A program made the translations under genes and the position numbers. Positions 13,801 to 26,369 of a stretch of DNA of 64,000 bases are shown here, piece after piece (the first letter of the stretch is position 1; each line of letters opens with the position of its first letter). A model generated the notes under the pieces. The model ran no database searches, was not told where the DNA came from, and saw only the letters and a list, made by a program, of their open reading frames with translations. Source of the stretch: Plutella xylostella (lineage: Eukaryota; Arthropoda; Insecta; Lepidoptera; Plutellidae); contig NC_064002.1 in NCBI RefSeq assembly GCF_932276165.1, positions 3,162,001 to 3,226,000 of the forward strand, in the 5' to 3' direction.

Positions 13801-16800
13801 TCATCAATTACGTCAGGTTACTCAACTAGATCATCGGGTATGGTCACTAGTTAGACCCGAACATTGTGAAACGAAACGATGCACTTCTAGTTTCTAGTTC
13901 AATGATCACTGCTGGCGCGGGGAATGGGGCGGAGATGCATGGCTGCCGCATTCCGCATGCCTGTTTCAATAAATCACGTTGGTCATTCTGAACCAAAGCT
14001 ATAAAATGCATATTATAAACGTGAAAATTATTTTTAGGACCTTTGACCAAAGTTTAAAATGATCGGTTGTTACAATAATGACTCAGTATACAGATCGAAA
14101 TATATATGGATTAACATACTCATGTAAACAGTAAATAGTGTTAAATATATTTTTCCTCAATTCTAGCCACCGTGTTTTCAAAATCATATTTTATGCAGTT
14201 CCAACAACGTGCACTTACAAATGCGTTCTTATGTATCTGTATCTGATCAATATTTATTATTCCATCATTATTGGTTGTATTAATATGAATATCTTATTTA
14301 TAACCATGTGCAAGAACACGTGCTCAGTGAGCCGTTAAATTACTAAGTTGTACATCAAGTGCTTCTTACAAAATATAGACTTTGTCAACTTTAGACTGTG
14401 CTTGTATTTACTATACAGCGTTTGAATAGAAGGCGTCTAGTGGTTGCAACATTTTATGTGCGAGAACCTACCTCTAAGAAGGAGTGGCTTTGGCCCGCCT
14501 GTATGCATGTTGCAAAAAATATCGTACCTACCTGATGGTTTCACAACATCTTTGAAGTTAAACAGAGACGTATGCAAACGAGTTAAATTGCTTATATTTT
14601 GTCCAGATAAATTATAATTGTTCTTTGTGCAGGCAAGATTTGCGGAATTCTATCAAAGTTGGCCATGGATGTCTAACCCAAAGCCGATAGCTCTTGATTC
14701 TAATTTTGCTGGGGGGCCCGATCAGTTGTGCGATTAGTTTTGCAACCCAGAAATAGTATCTTCAAATTCCATCTCTCAGCTCGTACTTCAATGCAAATGC
14801 GACTGCAAGGGGCGGTCCACGTGTGGGTAGGTCGTGCATCGGCACACAATGTATGCAGTTACTAATTAATCGATGCAATACTCGAGTTCACAGATCGATG
14901 TATACAAACAAACGTGCTCCTACCACGTGCTCTCAGTAATTAAAACTGTGATTCACCAGGACGTAGGTACACATATGTATCCGTGTCTCAGCGACAGGTG
15001 TTACACGTGATTACGTTGTAATACCTAATAATAACTAGGTATCTCTAAATACATATTAAATTATTAGCGGACAATGCGACAGCACTTCTACGTGGGTACG
15101 AATTAATATCTACTTCTCGATAGATATCTCAAGCCATTTCCGCAAGCGTGCGCTTTTGCATTATTTAAACAATAGCTGAAAGCGCCAACGTAATCCATGA
15201 AATGAAAATGCTTCATAGATAACAGTATAGGTCTATTTTAGGTCAACGTGATTCAGGAAGTGCGTATATTTTCCCAAAAAAAAGTGTCTGTAAACCACCA
15301 AGCTTCAACGATACGTAAATAAACTTCCAACGGATAATAGTAAAACCACAGAAGCCGCAACGAAATGCGATAAGTTAAAATATGCTCCAACTATCTTCCG
15401 TGTGTCACTGATGTAATGTTTTGTGACATTTGCACTTCTCTGTTCCATACATAAGTGTGGACATACAAAAACAACTGGCATTGTTCTATTTAGATATGCA
15501 TATTATGCATGACCGAAAACGAACATAAAGAGAAATGACCTAACGCATTTTACTAATACGGCCTGAAATTACCTGTCATGTTGTAAAAATCGTGACCACA
15601 GATATGAATTGCATGCATGGCAATGTCAGTTATAAAATGGCTTATCAGTTTGATCTGGATAAGAAAACCAAAATTGTAATCTAATGCGTGACTAAGCTGC
15701 TCGATGAATTTATCTGACAAAGAGCGAAAGTATTTGAGAGCATGAACGATATACATTGTGAGGTCCCGGCGCCGACGCATACCGTAACACCCGCGACAGA
15801 CAACCGGTTCTTACTATTGGCAAACATTTTGCAACTCGCGATCGAAACCAATGCAGGCACTACTGGCTATAAAAACCGATCAGCAGCACGATGCGGCACC
15901 ACCAGCTACAAACAATTAAACACTGTTTACCTTTACCCGAAACGGTACAAGGTTTTAACATTTATTTCACGTCAACTTTAAGAAAAAGAACATGGCCAGC
16001 TAATTTTAATAACAATAGCATGTCGAAACTGCGGCCCGACACAAACAGCAGCGGCCTTGCCAAATCTTTGAAGAAATGCATGATATTGACTTAAATGCCT
16101 ATCCATCATGTTATCAAATAAACACAGGAGGAATAGCGGCTGTAGCCGAAAGCGAAACATAGATTTATAGTTCGGAGGCCGACGCTACGAGACCGCAAAT
16201 AAAGAGAACGCGAACCTTGAACACCGTATCTGACAAAATCAATCGAACACCGAACAAAACTTGACCCGAAAATGTAATTGATGAAACCGACAATAGCATT
16301 TAATGACTACGGCTAAAATGATAAGACGCATTCTGAGACGTCCAAGAAGCAGATTCAAGGAAAACTAAGATTGAGCACAAGATACCGCACGAGCCTACCG
16401 CAGCCTTAAATGCTAATGATGTAGATTTCAATGCTCATGATTTTTGTATGTAACGAGTCTCATTTAAAGACTCAAGTTAAGTTTAATTATTGTCCTCCAC
16501 GGCTATGTTCGGATGATGTTAATTTCAGCTCCGAGTTGAAACGAGTGCCATCAAACGACGCAGCGGTGGAAACCGTACTCAGAAAAGGTCACATAGAACA
16601 GGTCTACAAATAGGCTTCCAATTGCGAAGAACATTATTTCGAAAGACTTCCATTAAACAAGTATAAAATTATCTAAGAGGGACACTGACATTAAATTGTG
16701 AATTGATACTAAAATCATGTTTGACTCATAAAAGATATATGTAGTTTTGTATTGTATCTTTGTCCTGATGTTTTAATTGAAAATAATGATATAATAAACT

Positions 16801-18111
16801 ATATATAAATGTCTAGTATGTAGTTGTAACATATCGACAATAAGGAACCTACTTTATGTTATCCATAAAACGGGCCAACATACTTTTAAAGTCCCATGAG
16901 GTAGGTACGAGACAAAACATTAAACAATGTTTTAAAACGACATTCATAATTGACACACATTTTAAAATTTAACACGTACCTACATTGTTTGGGATTAATC
17001 ACAACTGTGAAGGTTAATTTTAATACGACTTCGAGCAGATACATTAATGCCATTATCAACATTCCATTAACTTTTTGATAACTTGAGTTTTTATTAGGTA
17101 TACTGAAAAATTTGGTTTTAACATATAATTAGTTCAATTTTATAATTAATAATGACTTCAAAAGCCAAATCTGTTCCTAGGTACATAAAAACTCGTCTGC
17201 ATTATAAACTATGTAAGTAAGGATGATGTGTCTACCTGGCTAGAGTAGACACAATTTATAAATGTAATTGAATTAATTGCTAAGGCACAAAAACGTGCTA
17301 GCCAAAAATATCCCGCAAAAAAATATCAACTCGGATGCGTTCATTAACTGAAGTATTATGATTAATAATGTGTATTAAATTTGCAAGTTTGTTAGTTGAA
17401 GTAAAATCTAATTACCTAAGCTCAGAATCATGTGTAAGATAAGATCACAACATGCGATGCTATGTTGCATACATAAAATAATTATTTGTAGTAGATTCGA
17501 TCAGACTGAGAGGCGTCGCGATGTCATATCAGAAACGCTGACTCACACATCTCTAACCCAATAAGTTTTGATTCATAATCAAAAAGTTCTAGTGCCTCAG
17601 TCTAGGAAGCTTACTATCTACCCGCTGTCCTTGCATTCAAATAGAATAAGGATATTCATTAAATGATTAGATTGTCGAGTCACAGCTGACGCGGAGAAAA
17701 TCCTTCATCAAACACCTATAGCACATCTCATACATTATGCATCGAACACATACGAACACGATTGAACGGCTTAAACAAATAATGTAGGTAGCACAGAAGC
17801 TGCGAACATCTGTTTTTTCCGCATCTCATGTTTAAGTTTTGCAAACTAGACAAAATGTTTATTTCAATCTCTGTAAATAAGGATGCAACGGCGGCGTAGG
17901 AATGAGGCAGATCAGTTGAATTTAACTTTAGGTGAATCCTTTAGATGAAAGGCACCGACCGCTAGCTGTACTCCAATGTTATTTATTTCCATTGTTAGAC
18001 CCTGTTCCACAATATCTTCCAATGGTGAGAAGAGTAACCAATGATAAAAAAAAATATTTGAATTTTGAATCCTTTCACCACGACAATGACAAACACAGCC
18101 AAACCAAGTTA
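10823..18111. other. gene A intron sequence, no features seen
   Basis: About 7.3 kb of AT-rich DNA with only short ORFs. A GC-richer piece near 13700-13860 has an open frame with an Ala-rich stretch but no matching splice sites. I see no mobile element with definable ends. Confidence 0.4.
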
Positions 18112-18225
18112 TAGCTAGGGTTGTCACCAACTCGCTAAGAAGTAGAACTTCAACAGTGATTTGTTTTAGCTAGGGTTGTCACTGCCTTGCTTAGAATCAC
18201 AAGTTCAACAGTCACTTGTTTCCAG
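18112..18225 (+). repeat. tandem duplication of a splice-acceptor region
   Basis: Unit A (18112-18166) and unit B (18167-18225) both start TAGCTAGGGTTGTCAC and both contain TTCAACAGT followed by TTGTTT. Unit B ends in the acceptor used by the exon at 18226 (tttccag). The matching end of unit A is tttgttttag at 18160-18169. The intron's 3' end has therefore been duplicated, leaving two competing acceptors about 56 bp apart. Confidence 0.75.
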
Positions 18226-20607
18226 ATAGCCACGCCGGAGTGGCACATCCCCCGGCCGTCGCTGTCAGGCAGCAGCGCGGCGGGCAGCGTGGCCGACTCC
18301 CGCTCCCGGGGCGGCTCGGCGTCCAGCCAGGGCTCCTCCAGTAATCATAGTACGCATGTAAGTTCATCTGTTATTTGCTTATACCGTCATACGACTATAA
18401 AGGGTCGTTCTACTTCAGTTTCTCATGTCACATCGTATTCCTTGGTTCTTACTGCGATCCATTTTTTATTCCCGATCCAATAACCCTGCTCTACAATATC
18501 TTTTTCAGCGTGCTACTGCACTAATAGCCATTTGTAGGTCCCCCAGTTGCCAGTAGACAGAACCTTAGCGATTGACAGGTGAAGAAAAAAGCTGTCGTCC
18601 AAATTTCAAGCCTGTATGTTCAATCGCATTAACATGCCCGGCGGCTGGTGATTTATCAGACCGTCAGCTTTGTAAACCTCAATGTTCTCTAGATCCGTAT
18701 CGGATAGATAAATCTCAGATGGGAAAAAAGTGGTCGAATTCACGTGTAATGTTTTTCGTGCTTTCAATGGCAAAAAGTTAGCAAGTAAAGCAAAAAGTCC
18801 ATCAGACAGGTGGTCTTGGCTAATTGCTTAAGTGTTATATGTCATGTGACCAGTTTTTGGGCAATCTGCACTTATAGCATACTGCCCACGCCTATGACTA
18901 AATTAATCATGTTGCTTAATTAATAAACTCTTAGCAACAGAACTAGAACCGAGCAGATTTGCCATAACAGACCCCGAAGTAGGTTTTGGAGCAACGCTCA
19001 GCCTGTACGTGTTTGCAGCAAAAAGTCCTACATTAGTCACACGCCATTCTTGATGGCAATTTATGCTGTTTTTGCGACGAGATTGAGCAATTCTGATATC
19101 GGTGGGGTCAACAATCGATTGACACCGCCTCTCGTCATCTTATCCGAAACAGGATCTACATGTACCAATCAACACTTTAACAACACCATTTAATCAACCA
19201 GCCCAACATCTGCCAATCTACTAAATTGATGAACACCGCCATTACGGATACCAATGAAGTCATCGTTTTGTTCGCAAGTAAATTATCCGAAATTAAGTTT
19301 GCATCCTTTGTGAACCGATAATGGCATTACTTTAGATACAAAGCAAACGAATGACCTTTACAGTAAAAGTATTGGCTCACAAAGTTCACTAATGTCGTAA
19401 TGACGCTGACGGGCCGGAGCTTAATGCGCGTGCGCAATAATAAATATCATAGCATGAAACGACTTCCCGTCGAAACAACATTCGATTTACTTTCATACGT
19501 CCTTAAACTTGTAACGTGTTCATTACAGAGCGTGTCATCAGGATCGCTGTTGCTGAGCGCGGCACACCTAGCGCGAATGAGCGGAAGGCATCCCATTCAA
19601 GAGGACCGATCGCCGTACCAATCGAAGCTAGGAAGCTTTGGTAGAAAGCAGCGGTCTTTGTCAGAAGCCGTGGTGGCAATTCCGGAAGAATCGCGGGACC
19701 CTACAGATTCCTTCTGGACGGGGGTCAAGCTGGGCAGCGGGGCTGGCCAGGACGCGGTGTCGGTGGCCAGCTCGACGCACTTCACGGTGGTGAACGGGTT
19801 CACGAGGACGAGGCCCGGCAAGGAGCCCCGCGCCTGCTGCTGCAGTCACTCTCACCAGATCACGGTGCTGGTCGTGTCGATGACGATATTGTTTTCCGCG
19901 TGCATCCTCGCTGCGATATGCTTTGTTGAGAGTAAGTTCATTGAATATTCTAGACCTTTTTCTCTTGTTCTCGTGATGTAGGTATCATTATAAGGAAAAG
20001 TAGTTGGCTCACTTACTGAACATGCTATCCTCAGGGCTTAGGGGATTTGTGAGAATATGTATGAATCTTTGTTGTTCTAACTAAAAGTTACGTTTAGACC
20101 TGAGGGCGTTTGTAGACAATGTCTTGCATCACTCGCCGGCTACTGGCAATTTTATAGCGATCCAGATAATCGATTGACCGCATAACAAGCGCTCCAGTAA
20201 TAGGCACCTTGATATAACGGGCCAAATTATGGAACGGTTCATACACAATCACAATTAGTATTTAATCAACGGTTGTTCTACCTAATTGAGTATTTACTCG
20301 ACCATTAATTTTAACGAATGGTGTAATGGTTAAGGTTGGCGAACCTGATTGCAATGCTAAAGGTCCCGGGTTCGGTTCCCGACAGGCAGATATTTGTTAT
20401 AGACAGATATTTGTACTCGGGTCTTGGGTATTCATATATTAGTTGTCCGATACCCATATACAGGCTCTGCCTAGTTCAGGGTCGGATGGCCGCGTGTGAG
20501 ATGTCCCTACATATGTATTTATTAATAATACTGTTGGCTTAATAGTTTTTTTTGTTTGTTTTACAGTGCGTATGCGCAAGGAGACAGGGATCTACAAGTA
20601 CTCCTGA
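18226..20607 (+). CDS. gene A, 3' coding exons: unrecognised single-pass membrane protein
   Basis: Three exons join in phase: 18226-18357 (44 codons, phase 0, donor GTAAGT), 19529-19931 (403 nt, phase 1, donor GTAAGT) and 20567-20607 (stop TGA at 20605). Acceptors end in ttccag, attacag and ttttacag. With the MNIPSP exon the product is about 197 residues. The N-terminal part is Ser/Gly/Arg-rich and low-complexity (residues 7-65). A Cys triplet (ACCCSHSHQ), a likely palmitoylation site, sits just before one hydrophobic segment of about 22 residues (ITVLVVSMTILF onward). A 14-residue basic tail ends KETGIYKYS. There is no signal peptide, so a type II or tail-anchored topology is likely; both flanks of the membrane segment are basic, so orientation is unclear. 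I do not recognise the family. Exon 4 is GC-rich compared with its introns. Confidence 0.6.
20314..20540 (+). mobile_element. tRNA-derived SINE in the last intron of gene A
   Basis: A polymerase III box A (TGGTGTAATGG, 20319-20329) and a near-perfect box B (GGTTCGGTTCC, 20369-20379) are followed by GGCAGATATTTGT and a non-tRNA body. The GGCA-ATATTTG junction is shared with the copies near 35020 and 59010, so these three are one family. Acceptor-stem pairing is absent, so this is not a functional tRNA gene. Confidence 0.65.
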
Positions 20608-21600
20608 AGACATGGCGACTCCTGCGCAGACATAAGAATTTTCTAATTAATACTGGTTTTTTATGTTTAACTGCGGTGAAAGTATTAATTTAGACAATGT
20701 CAGTAATGTTAAGTACCACTGTCGCGGTATACACTGGGTCCATTACCTTCTATTTATCCCGGGTATTATAGTATAGTACTCAGAATAAGTTTGTAATTTT
20801 ATGTTACTTTCAAAATTACTTATTGGTGCGACCCAATATTTGTAGGTAATTTCATTTGGTTGAAATCACTTACAGATATTACAAAATATTCCGTTTAGAT
20901 TTTAGCAAAGTATAGTTAGGTAATTTTAATTTATTAGTAAATTAAATTTTGATTAGGTATTCCGATTGTTTATTTTTAGAAAACATATTAGTTTTTCAGC
21001 TTTACTACCTACGTAGGTATTCTATCTTAGACAATAATTATGTACTTAGGTACATAAGTATTAGATTAGTAACCTTACAAATACAAAAATCGATAAGAGT
21101 TAATAATGAGTGAAAACATCAAGTCGTCATTATGATTGCATTGATTAAGTTGCATTGAATGAAAATATTTAATGGTGATCATTACCTTACCATCAAACTT
21201 GTGTAAGTAAAATAAAATCTCTCAAAACGATCTTGAATGCACTCCAGTATAAAATATTTACACAATACTTGGTTTCCCAGTGTAAACATAGCATAATGTC
21301 CTTATAGGCCAGTTCTACAAGGTTATTTTTATGCATAATTATTTACATTAATTATAAGAAATGTACAAAATCATAAAGCTAAGAGGTTTGTATTTAATGA
21401 ATTCATACTTAAATTTAGATAAGTACTTACTTCAATTTGTTTATATCTCATGCATTATATTTTGCTGTTCAGTTTAAGCTTTTTGTTAGTTAGTGGAGAA
21501 AACTGTGATAATCAAACACACAATTAAAAATATTCGAAAACAACACACTGTTTTTTCCTTTTTTTTGCACACACCAAAATAGCGTAGTAAAATGTTTTGT
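20608..21600 (+). other. gene A 3' UTR and flank
   Basis: AT-rich sequence follows the stop codon. AATAAA at 21211-21216 is the best polyadenylation signal, giving a 3' UTR of about 0.6 kb. I found no exon on either strand here, which matters because the missing nudC CS-domain exons would be expected in this interval. Confidence 0.45.
21211..21216 (+). terminator. polyadenylation signal candidate for gene A
   Basis: Canonical AATAAA about 600 bp after the gene A stop codon. Confidence 0.4.
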
Positions 21601-21604
21601 ACCG

Positions 21605-21845
21605 ATTCAAATACAGCTAAAATCATCATCACAACCAATCACATCCCCACTGTTCGGGCACGGGAATCCAATTCCAATGAAAGAAGGGTTTGTTTAATGC
21701 TAGATGATGATTGATGACTCTCCTGCACCATGCTAATTTACATTTACTGTATGAACCTTGCCAAATTTGGCAGCATCCAGAAAATTTATGCACGTCTCCT
21801 GAAAACCTACCATGGCCATTAGGTTTGTAAAGTGCATTCCTTTTC
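21605..21845. repeat. diverged interspersed repeat, copy 1
   Basis: It contains ATCATCATCACAACCAATCA, then a cactgttcgggcacgggaatcc segment and an aatgaaagaagggttt segment. The same order of motifs recurs at about 23435-23500 (cactgctggggcacgggtcttc, then aatgacggaagggtttta). It resembles the 3' end of a lepidopteran RTE-like LINE or derived SINE, judged from memory. Confidence 0.5.
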
Positions 21846-22061
21846 AATAGAGGAGCGGCATAGTGTTTCTACTGATCGAAAGATCATCGACTCAGGTAGT
21901 GATAAATTGTAAGCAATCTAGCTGCTTTAATGTAGAATGAGACATATCTTAAACTGTTACCTTCTAATATACTTATTGATAACTTTAAATGGTCTTTCAG
22001 AAGCTGAGATTAATATACCATTTACATAACTCAATAATTTAACATGCTCATGCATACTCAC

Positions 22062-24272
22062 ATCCACTTCCTCCAGAGTCTGTGTCCACTTGTAGTTCTC
22101 GAGGTCGCACCCGTTGCCAGAATTCGGTTTCAGCTTTCCCTTCTCCTTGGGGTCATCGTCCTCTGGAGGCAGGTCGTCTTCTGCTGAACCTGAGGCACCG
22201 TCGCCGCTGCCGACCTCGGGACCTGGATTTAGCAATCATACTTATAGTGTGTAGGTATTTTATTTTAACCCATGACCGATGACCAGGAATATTGAGACTT
22301 GTTATTCCAACAAAGCACTTCATTTTAAAGGTAAAATGGAAAGATACACTCAATATTTCTCTCTATTACTGTACAAGCAACTGTAGGTATTTAAATTTTC
22401 AAGGAGCCCTCATAACCTAAAAGATAAATGACTTTAAAGAATTCTAGAAGGAAAGTGTTGCAGTAGTAGGTGGTATGTAATTTTGTTTGGATTAGTTTAC
22501 ACATAAAACCCCCTTGTTTTCCCTAGCTCAGGGGTCAGGGTGACGACTTTTAATATGCTTATCTTCTAACTTGTCAAAACAAAGGTACAAAGTCATAAAT
22601 TTAGTTCTGAGACTTTCCTTCTAGATTTTTGTTTTACTCAGCAGAATAGATAAAACTGAAATAACATACTTTTCGTCTTCTCTCGTTCAATTACTTCTTG
22701 CAACTTCTCAGCTTCCTGGTCAGTGATCTCGGTGACTGAGGCGGGCTCAAAGTCTTGCGCCAGTCGTTCCTGTTCTTTCTTCTGACGGATCTCTTTCAGA
22801 CGTTTCTCTGCTTCTTCTTTCTCCTTCTTTATCTTGTCAGCTTCCTCTTTGGCCTTCTTGGCGTGTTTATAAAATGTATCCTTGACCATCTGGAATTTGA
22901 AACAAATGTTATTCTCCTTGTTATTCAATAATATTCCTAAAGTGTAACATACCAAACTAACCCACAAGACAAAAAGTTGTATGGGAGCTTCCATCTGTAA
23001 TTTATTCATACTGTAGTGGTGTGGCAAAAAACCTAGTTAACCTATTATAAGAAAGGGTTATGAATTACTTCATAATGCTCAACATATTATTATGAGCAGT
23101 TAAGTATTTAAGTTTAAAAAATATGGGCAAAATACTATTAAATAAATAATTAAATTTACCTTCTCCCAATCTCCCTCCTTTCCTCCAGTGAAGAAGTCAG
23201 TCTTCCTTGACAGGAAGCTCACTATAGTATTCAGGAGCTGAAAAATAAAAATAAAATGTGGATCTTAAAGGGAGACACCATTGCCCAGCAGCATAATACA
23301 ATAAATTACGAAAATAGGAATATAATAATGTGATAACAGTGCTGTAAATAGGAATGTGAAAATGTTGTCTAGGTACAAGAGTTGAACCGAAATGACCACA
23401 CAAAAGCCCAAAATAGGAAGCCATATTCTCTACATCACAACCCATAATGTCGCCACTGCTGGGGCACGGGTCTTCTTCCAATGACGGAAGGGTTTTAGGC
23501 CTAGTCCACCATGCTGGCCTAGTGCAGGTTGGTGGACCCCAACACAAGCAAGCTTGTACTGAGAGAGTTGTCGGGTAAGTGGGCAACCCGACTGTCAGAT
23601 ACCGTACCATATTAGCTTGCTCTTATTTGTAAATGAAATAGTAGGCACTAATGTAGAAACACAAAACCAAGTTACACCACTGATGATAAAATATTGTCAG
23701 CCAAAGGTCTCAAGAGGGTTTAGAGCATTGAAGTACCTACTAGCTAATTAAAACTAACATACCTATACAAATAGATTATAATGAACAGTTTTAGAAACAG
23801 ACAGTCTTTAAGACAGATGTGGAAACAACAAATTAATTGTACTGACAAAAACATAACAAAATATCCTGAAAAATGGATGGACTGTGAATGAACTCTAAGA
23901 TCAGTGTACAGGTCACACAATGGGTGTTCTACACCACCATGTTGGACATGTTTAGAGCAATGTAATGCTGGATATTGACAAGAAAGATATTAAGTAAGTA
24001 CCTACATATGTAGGTATTTCTATGTTGTGCACCGCAATGTGTTAATAAATGTTCTCTTGTCACCATAGCGCCTGACCATGTTTTGAACATGTTTTAGGTT
24101 AGGTTAACTGTTTGTAGAACAACTAACCAAAATTCATAGTAACATCAGAAAGTCGAGAGTAAAACAAAGTAACATTAAGTTTTAAATAGGTACTTACATC
24201 TTTCACACCTCCTTCATGCTGCTGAGCCATAGCTAGAAGCATTGAGTCGAATCTTTCTGGATCATTAGCCAT
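22062..24272 (-). CDS. nudC: nuclear migration protein NudC, N-terminal exons only
   Basis: Four minus-strand exons join in phase: 24272-24198 (25 codons, starting MANDPERFDSMLLAM), 23237-23160 (26 codons, ending GGKEGDWEK), 22889-22670 (73 codons plus 1 nt) and 22222-22062 (54 codons with the split codon), each with GT-AG borders. The product matches the NudC N-terminal domain (FDSML, FLSRKTDFFTGG), the charged Lys/Glu coiled coil and the linker (NGCDLENYKWTQTLEEVD) that leads into the CS domain. NudC is a dynein/Hsp90 cochaperone whose CS (p23-like) domain binds clients. That domain and the C-terminal tail, roughly 150 residues in the family, are absent: exon 4 has a good donor (GTGAGT), but I find no matching exon between 22062 and gene A. 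Reading through the donor gives a stop at about 21957. It is either a truncated gene or copy, or the rest lies elsewhere. Confidence 0.8.
23425..23600. repeat. diverged interspersed repeat, copy 2 (in a nudC intron)
   Basis: The motif order gggcacgggtcttct, aatgacggaagggtttta, ggcctagtccaccatg parallels the copy at 21605-21845. It lies wholly within the first nudC intron. An ORF across it is not coding. Confidence 0.5.
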
Positions 24273-24765
24273 ATTTCTAACTTCTTACTTGCTCTAGAAC
24301 GGGAAATTTAGGAAACAGTGCGATATAACGGTAGGTATGGAAAATACACACAGCTATCGGTTTCTAAGGTGAGCAAGCAAACGCAAACACAATTTATTTC
24401 ACGAAACAATAGCAAAATTTCACCGAATCACCGATTTTCAAATATAAATTGACATATTTGTTAATTTTGACATTGACATTTGACAGCAGTAACTAAACGT
24501 CAAATTGAAATGACAGATTGTTAAAAGTTATAACCTTATTCGCAGAATAAAAACATTTTTTATTTATTGAAAGGTATGAATTAATACATAAAAAAAACAA
24601 GCTTAAAGATACTACAATAATCCTCGCAGGATTGTGCACAGCACCTTCATGCTTTGTTGAAGTATGAATAAGGGGGTCACACTTATTCCTTCGTCATTGG
24701 GTCATACAAAATGTTTGAATTACTATTTCATTAGTATAAGATTAGTATCAAACTGCCATAAGTCC
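24273..24765. other. nudC 5' flank, shared intergenic region
   Basis: AT-rich promoter-side sequence of nudC (which is transcribed leftwards), followed by the insertion point of the truncated LINE. I see no convincing TATA or DPE combination. Confidence 0.35.
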
Positions 24766-25974
24766 ACCTACCCTAAAAAAATACTTTTCGATTTGGTCGT
24801 GTTCTCCTTTAAAATGTCAGTTGGTCATTGGTGCGCAGCGGAGTGCCGCAGGGCTCCGGGTGCGGCCCACTCTGCTATCTCATGCACGTCAATAGCTTAT
24901 GCGGGGCCCTAAATTATAGTTCAGCTTATATGTTTGCTGATGACTTGTGCACATTACGTGCTGGCTTTAATCTCACAGACACTTGTTACTCTATCCAAAA
25001 CGATATCGATGCTGTCGTAAGATGGTCCCATGATAATGGCATCGTCTTGAACGCTGACAAAACTAAACTTTTAATATTACACTCGCCTCACTTAAATCTG
25101 AATGAATCACCTCCACCTTTAGTAACACATAGTTATTCCTGCCTCCACAATAATTTGGTTAATTGTCAATGTAAACCAATAGAAAGAGTAGATTGTGTAA
25201 CCTACCTTGGTGTAAAGATTGATAATAATTTCTCATGGTCTCAACATATAGAATATATTAGCGATAAATTAAGGATATTATTAGGTAAATTTTATCATTT
25301 AAGTTATAAAGTTCCTATTAGCACGTTAAAATGTTTATACTTTGCTTTAGTCGATTCAATCTTAGATTATGCTCTTGATTGTTATGGGCTAACGTTTAAA
25401 ACCTACTTAGATAAACTAGAAACATTGCAGACTCGATTTTTAAAGCTACTAGTTAATACAAAAACCAAGTTAGAATGTAAAGATAATTATAAAAAACTGT
25501 ATAAAATATGTAAAATTCTGCCAGTCACTGTTAAATTTAAATATCTATTAGCCATTCACAATTATAAAACCTGTAATAATTACCTTCATCCCATTACCCA
25601 TAAACACGGCACAAGGTCTATATCTGAGGGTAAATTTGAGGTACCTAAAGTTAATAATTATTATGGTGATAGAACTCTAAAAAAAAGAATACCGTACCTA
25701 CTAAATAGTTTACCTCAGGATATACGACAAGAGCCTATGTTATCTAAATTTAAAACTAAATTAAAAAAATATTTTTTGCTTAACTTACCTTGATACAAGT
25801 TCACCTCAGATTATAATTTTATTATTTGTTGTGATATTACCAATTATGTATAACAATACCTAAAACATAAAAAAGTATTTTGTTTAGTATAAGAGACTCC
25901 GATCCCACAGGCAAATTGTATACAAACAGTTTTGTGGGACTCATTGTAAAACTACAACTAATATGTAAGCTTAA

Positions 25975-26005
<31 letters not shown>

Positions 26006-26008
26006 ATT
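24766..26008 (+). mobile_element. 5'-truncated non-LTR retrotransposon (Jockey-type LINE)
   Basis: The insert encodes the distal part of a reverse transcriptase and ends in a tandem AATA tail at about 25971-26007, typical of a LINE. A candidate target-site duplication, CATAAGTCC, occurs at 24757-24765 and again just after the tail (about 26009-26019). If real, that puts the truncated 5' end at 24766. It lies between nudC and gene B. Confidence 0.65.
24828..25793 (+). pseudogene. LINE reverse transcriptase, C-terminal fragment
   Basis: A 321-residue open frame. It starts in the middle of the reverse transcriptase, with the palm motif SGVPQGS at about residues 4-10 and the catalytic FADD at about 36-39, followed by the thumb and the C-terminal region typical of Jockey-clade ORF2 (VTYLGVKIDNNFSW, LPQDIR). 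The start is a GTG inside the truncated ORF, not a true initiator. The endonuclease and fingers domains are missing. The frame has no internal stop, so the copy is fairly recent, but without its 5' part it cannot retrotranspose. Confidence 0.8.
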
Positions 26009-26369
26009 ACATAAGTCCCTACAAGGCATTCGAATAAGAAAATATGCGTTATTAATTTAAGATTTTATTCAAATTCTATTACCGGTAGGTATTTATTCAA
26101 ATAAAAATTTACACGATAAATAATAATTACCTTTTTCAGCGACAAAAAGGAAGTTATTATTCTGAGTGCAACATCACAGTCACAGATATCTAGCCTTTTT
26201 TATAGACTACGCCACTTTATGGTTTTTTCGTATTCTGTGGCTGTTATTGGTGTAGATTTGTCAAATTGAAGTGAAAGATTTTATGGAGGTCATGCATTGC
26301 ATTGCATTTTTATGCATTTTACACCAATTATTGTGTGTCTAATGCGACAAATATCAATTAAACGCGATA

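Noticed and set aside
13651..13897. possible Ala-rich exon in gene A's large intron
   Set aside because: No acceptor/donor pair of the right phase and no codon bias beyond local composition.
17912..18130. minus-strand ORF ending KVKFN, like the FSKCKFN end of NudC
   Set aside because: Nothing else in the ORF resembles NudC or a CS domain, and it is separated from nudC by gene A exons; the match is too short.
19597..19855. minus-strand ORFs opposite gene A exon 4
   Set aside because: They are antisense shadows of a GC-rich coding exon that has matching splice sites and phase on the plus strand.
23197..23610. 137-codon minus-strand ORF overlapping nudC exon 2
   Set aside because: It runs across an interspersed repeat and an intron, and reads the real nudC exon only at its end.
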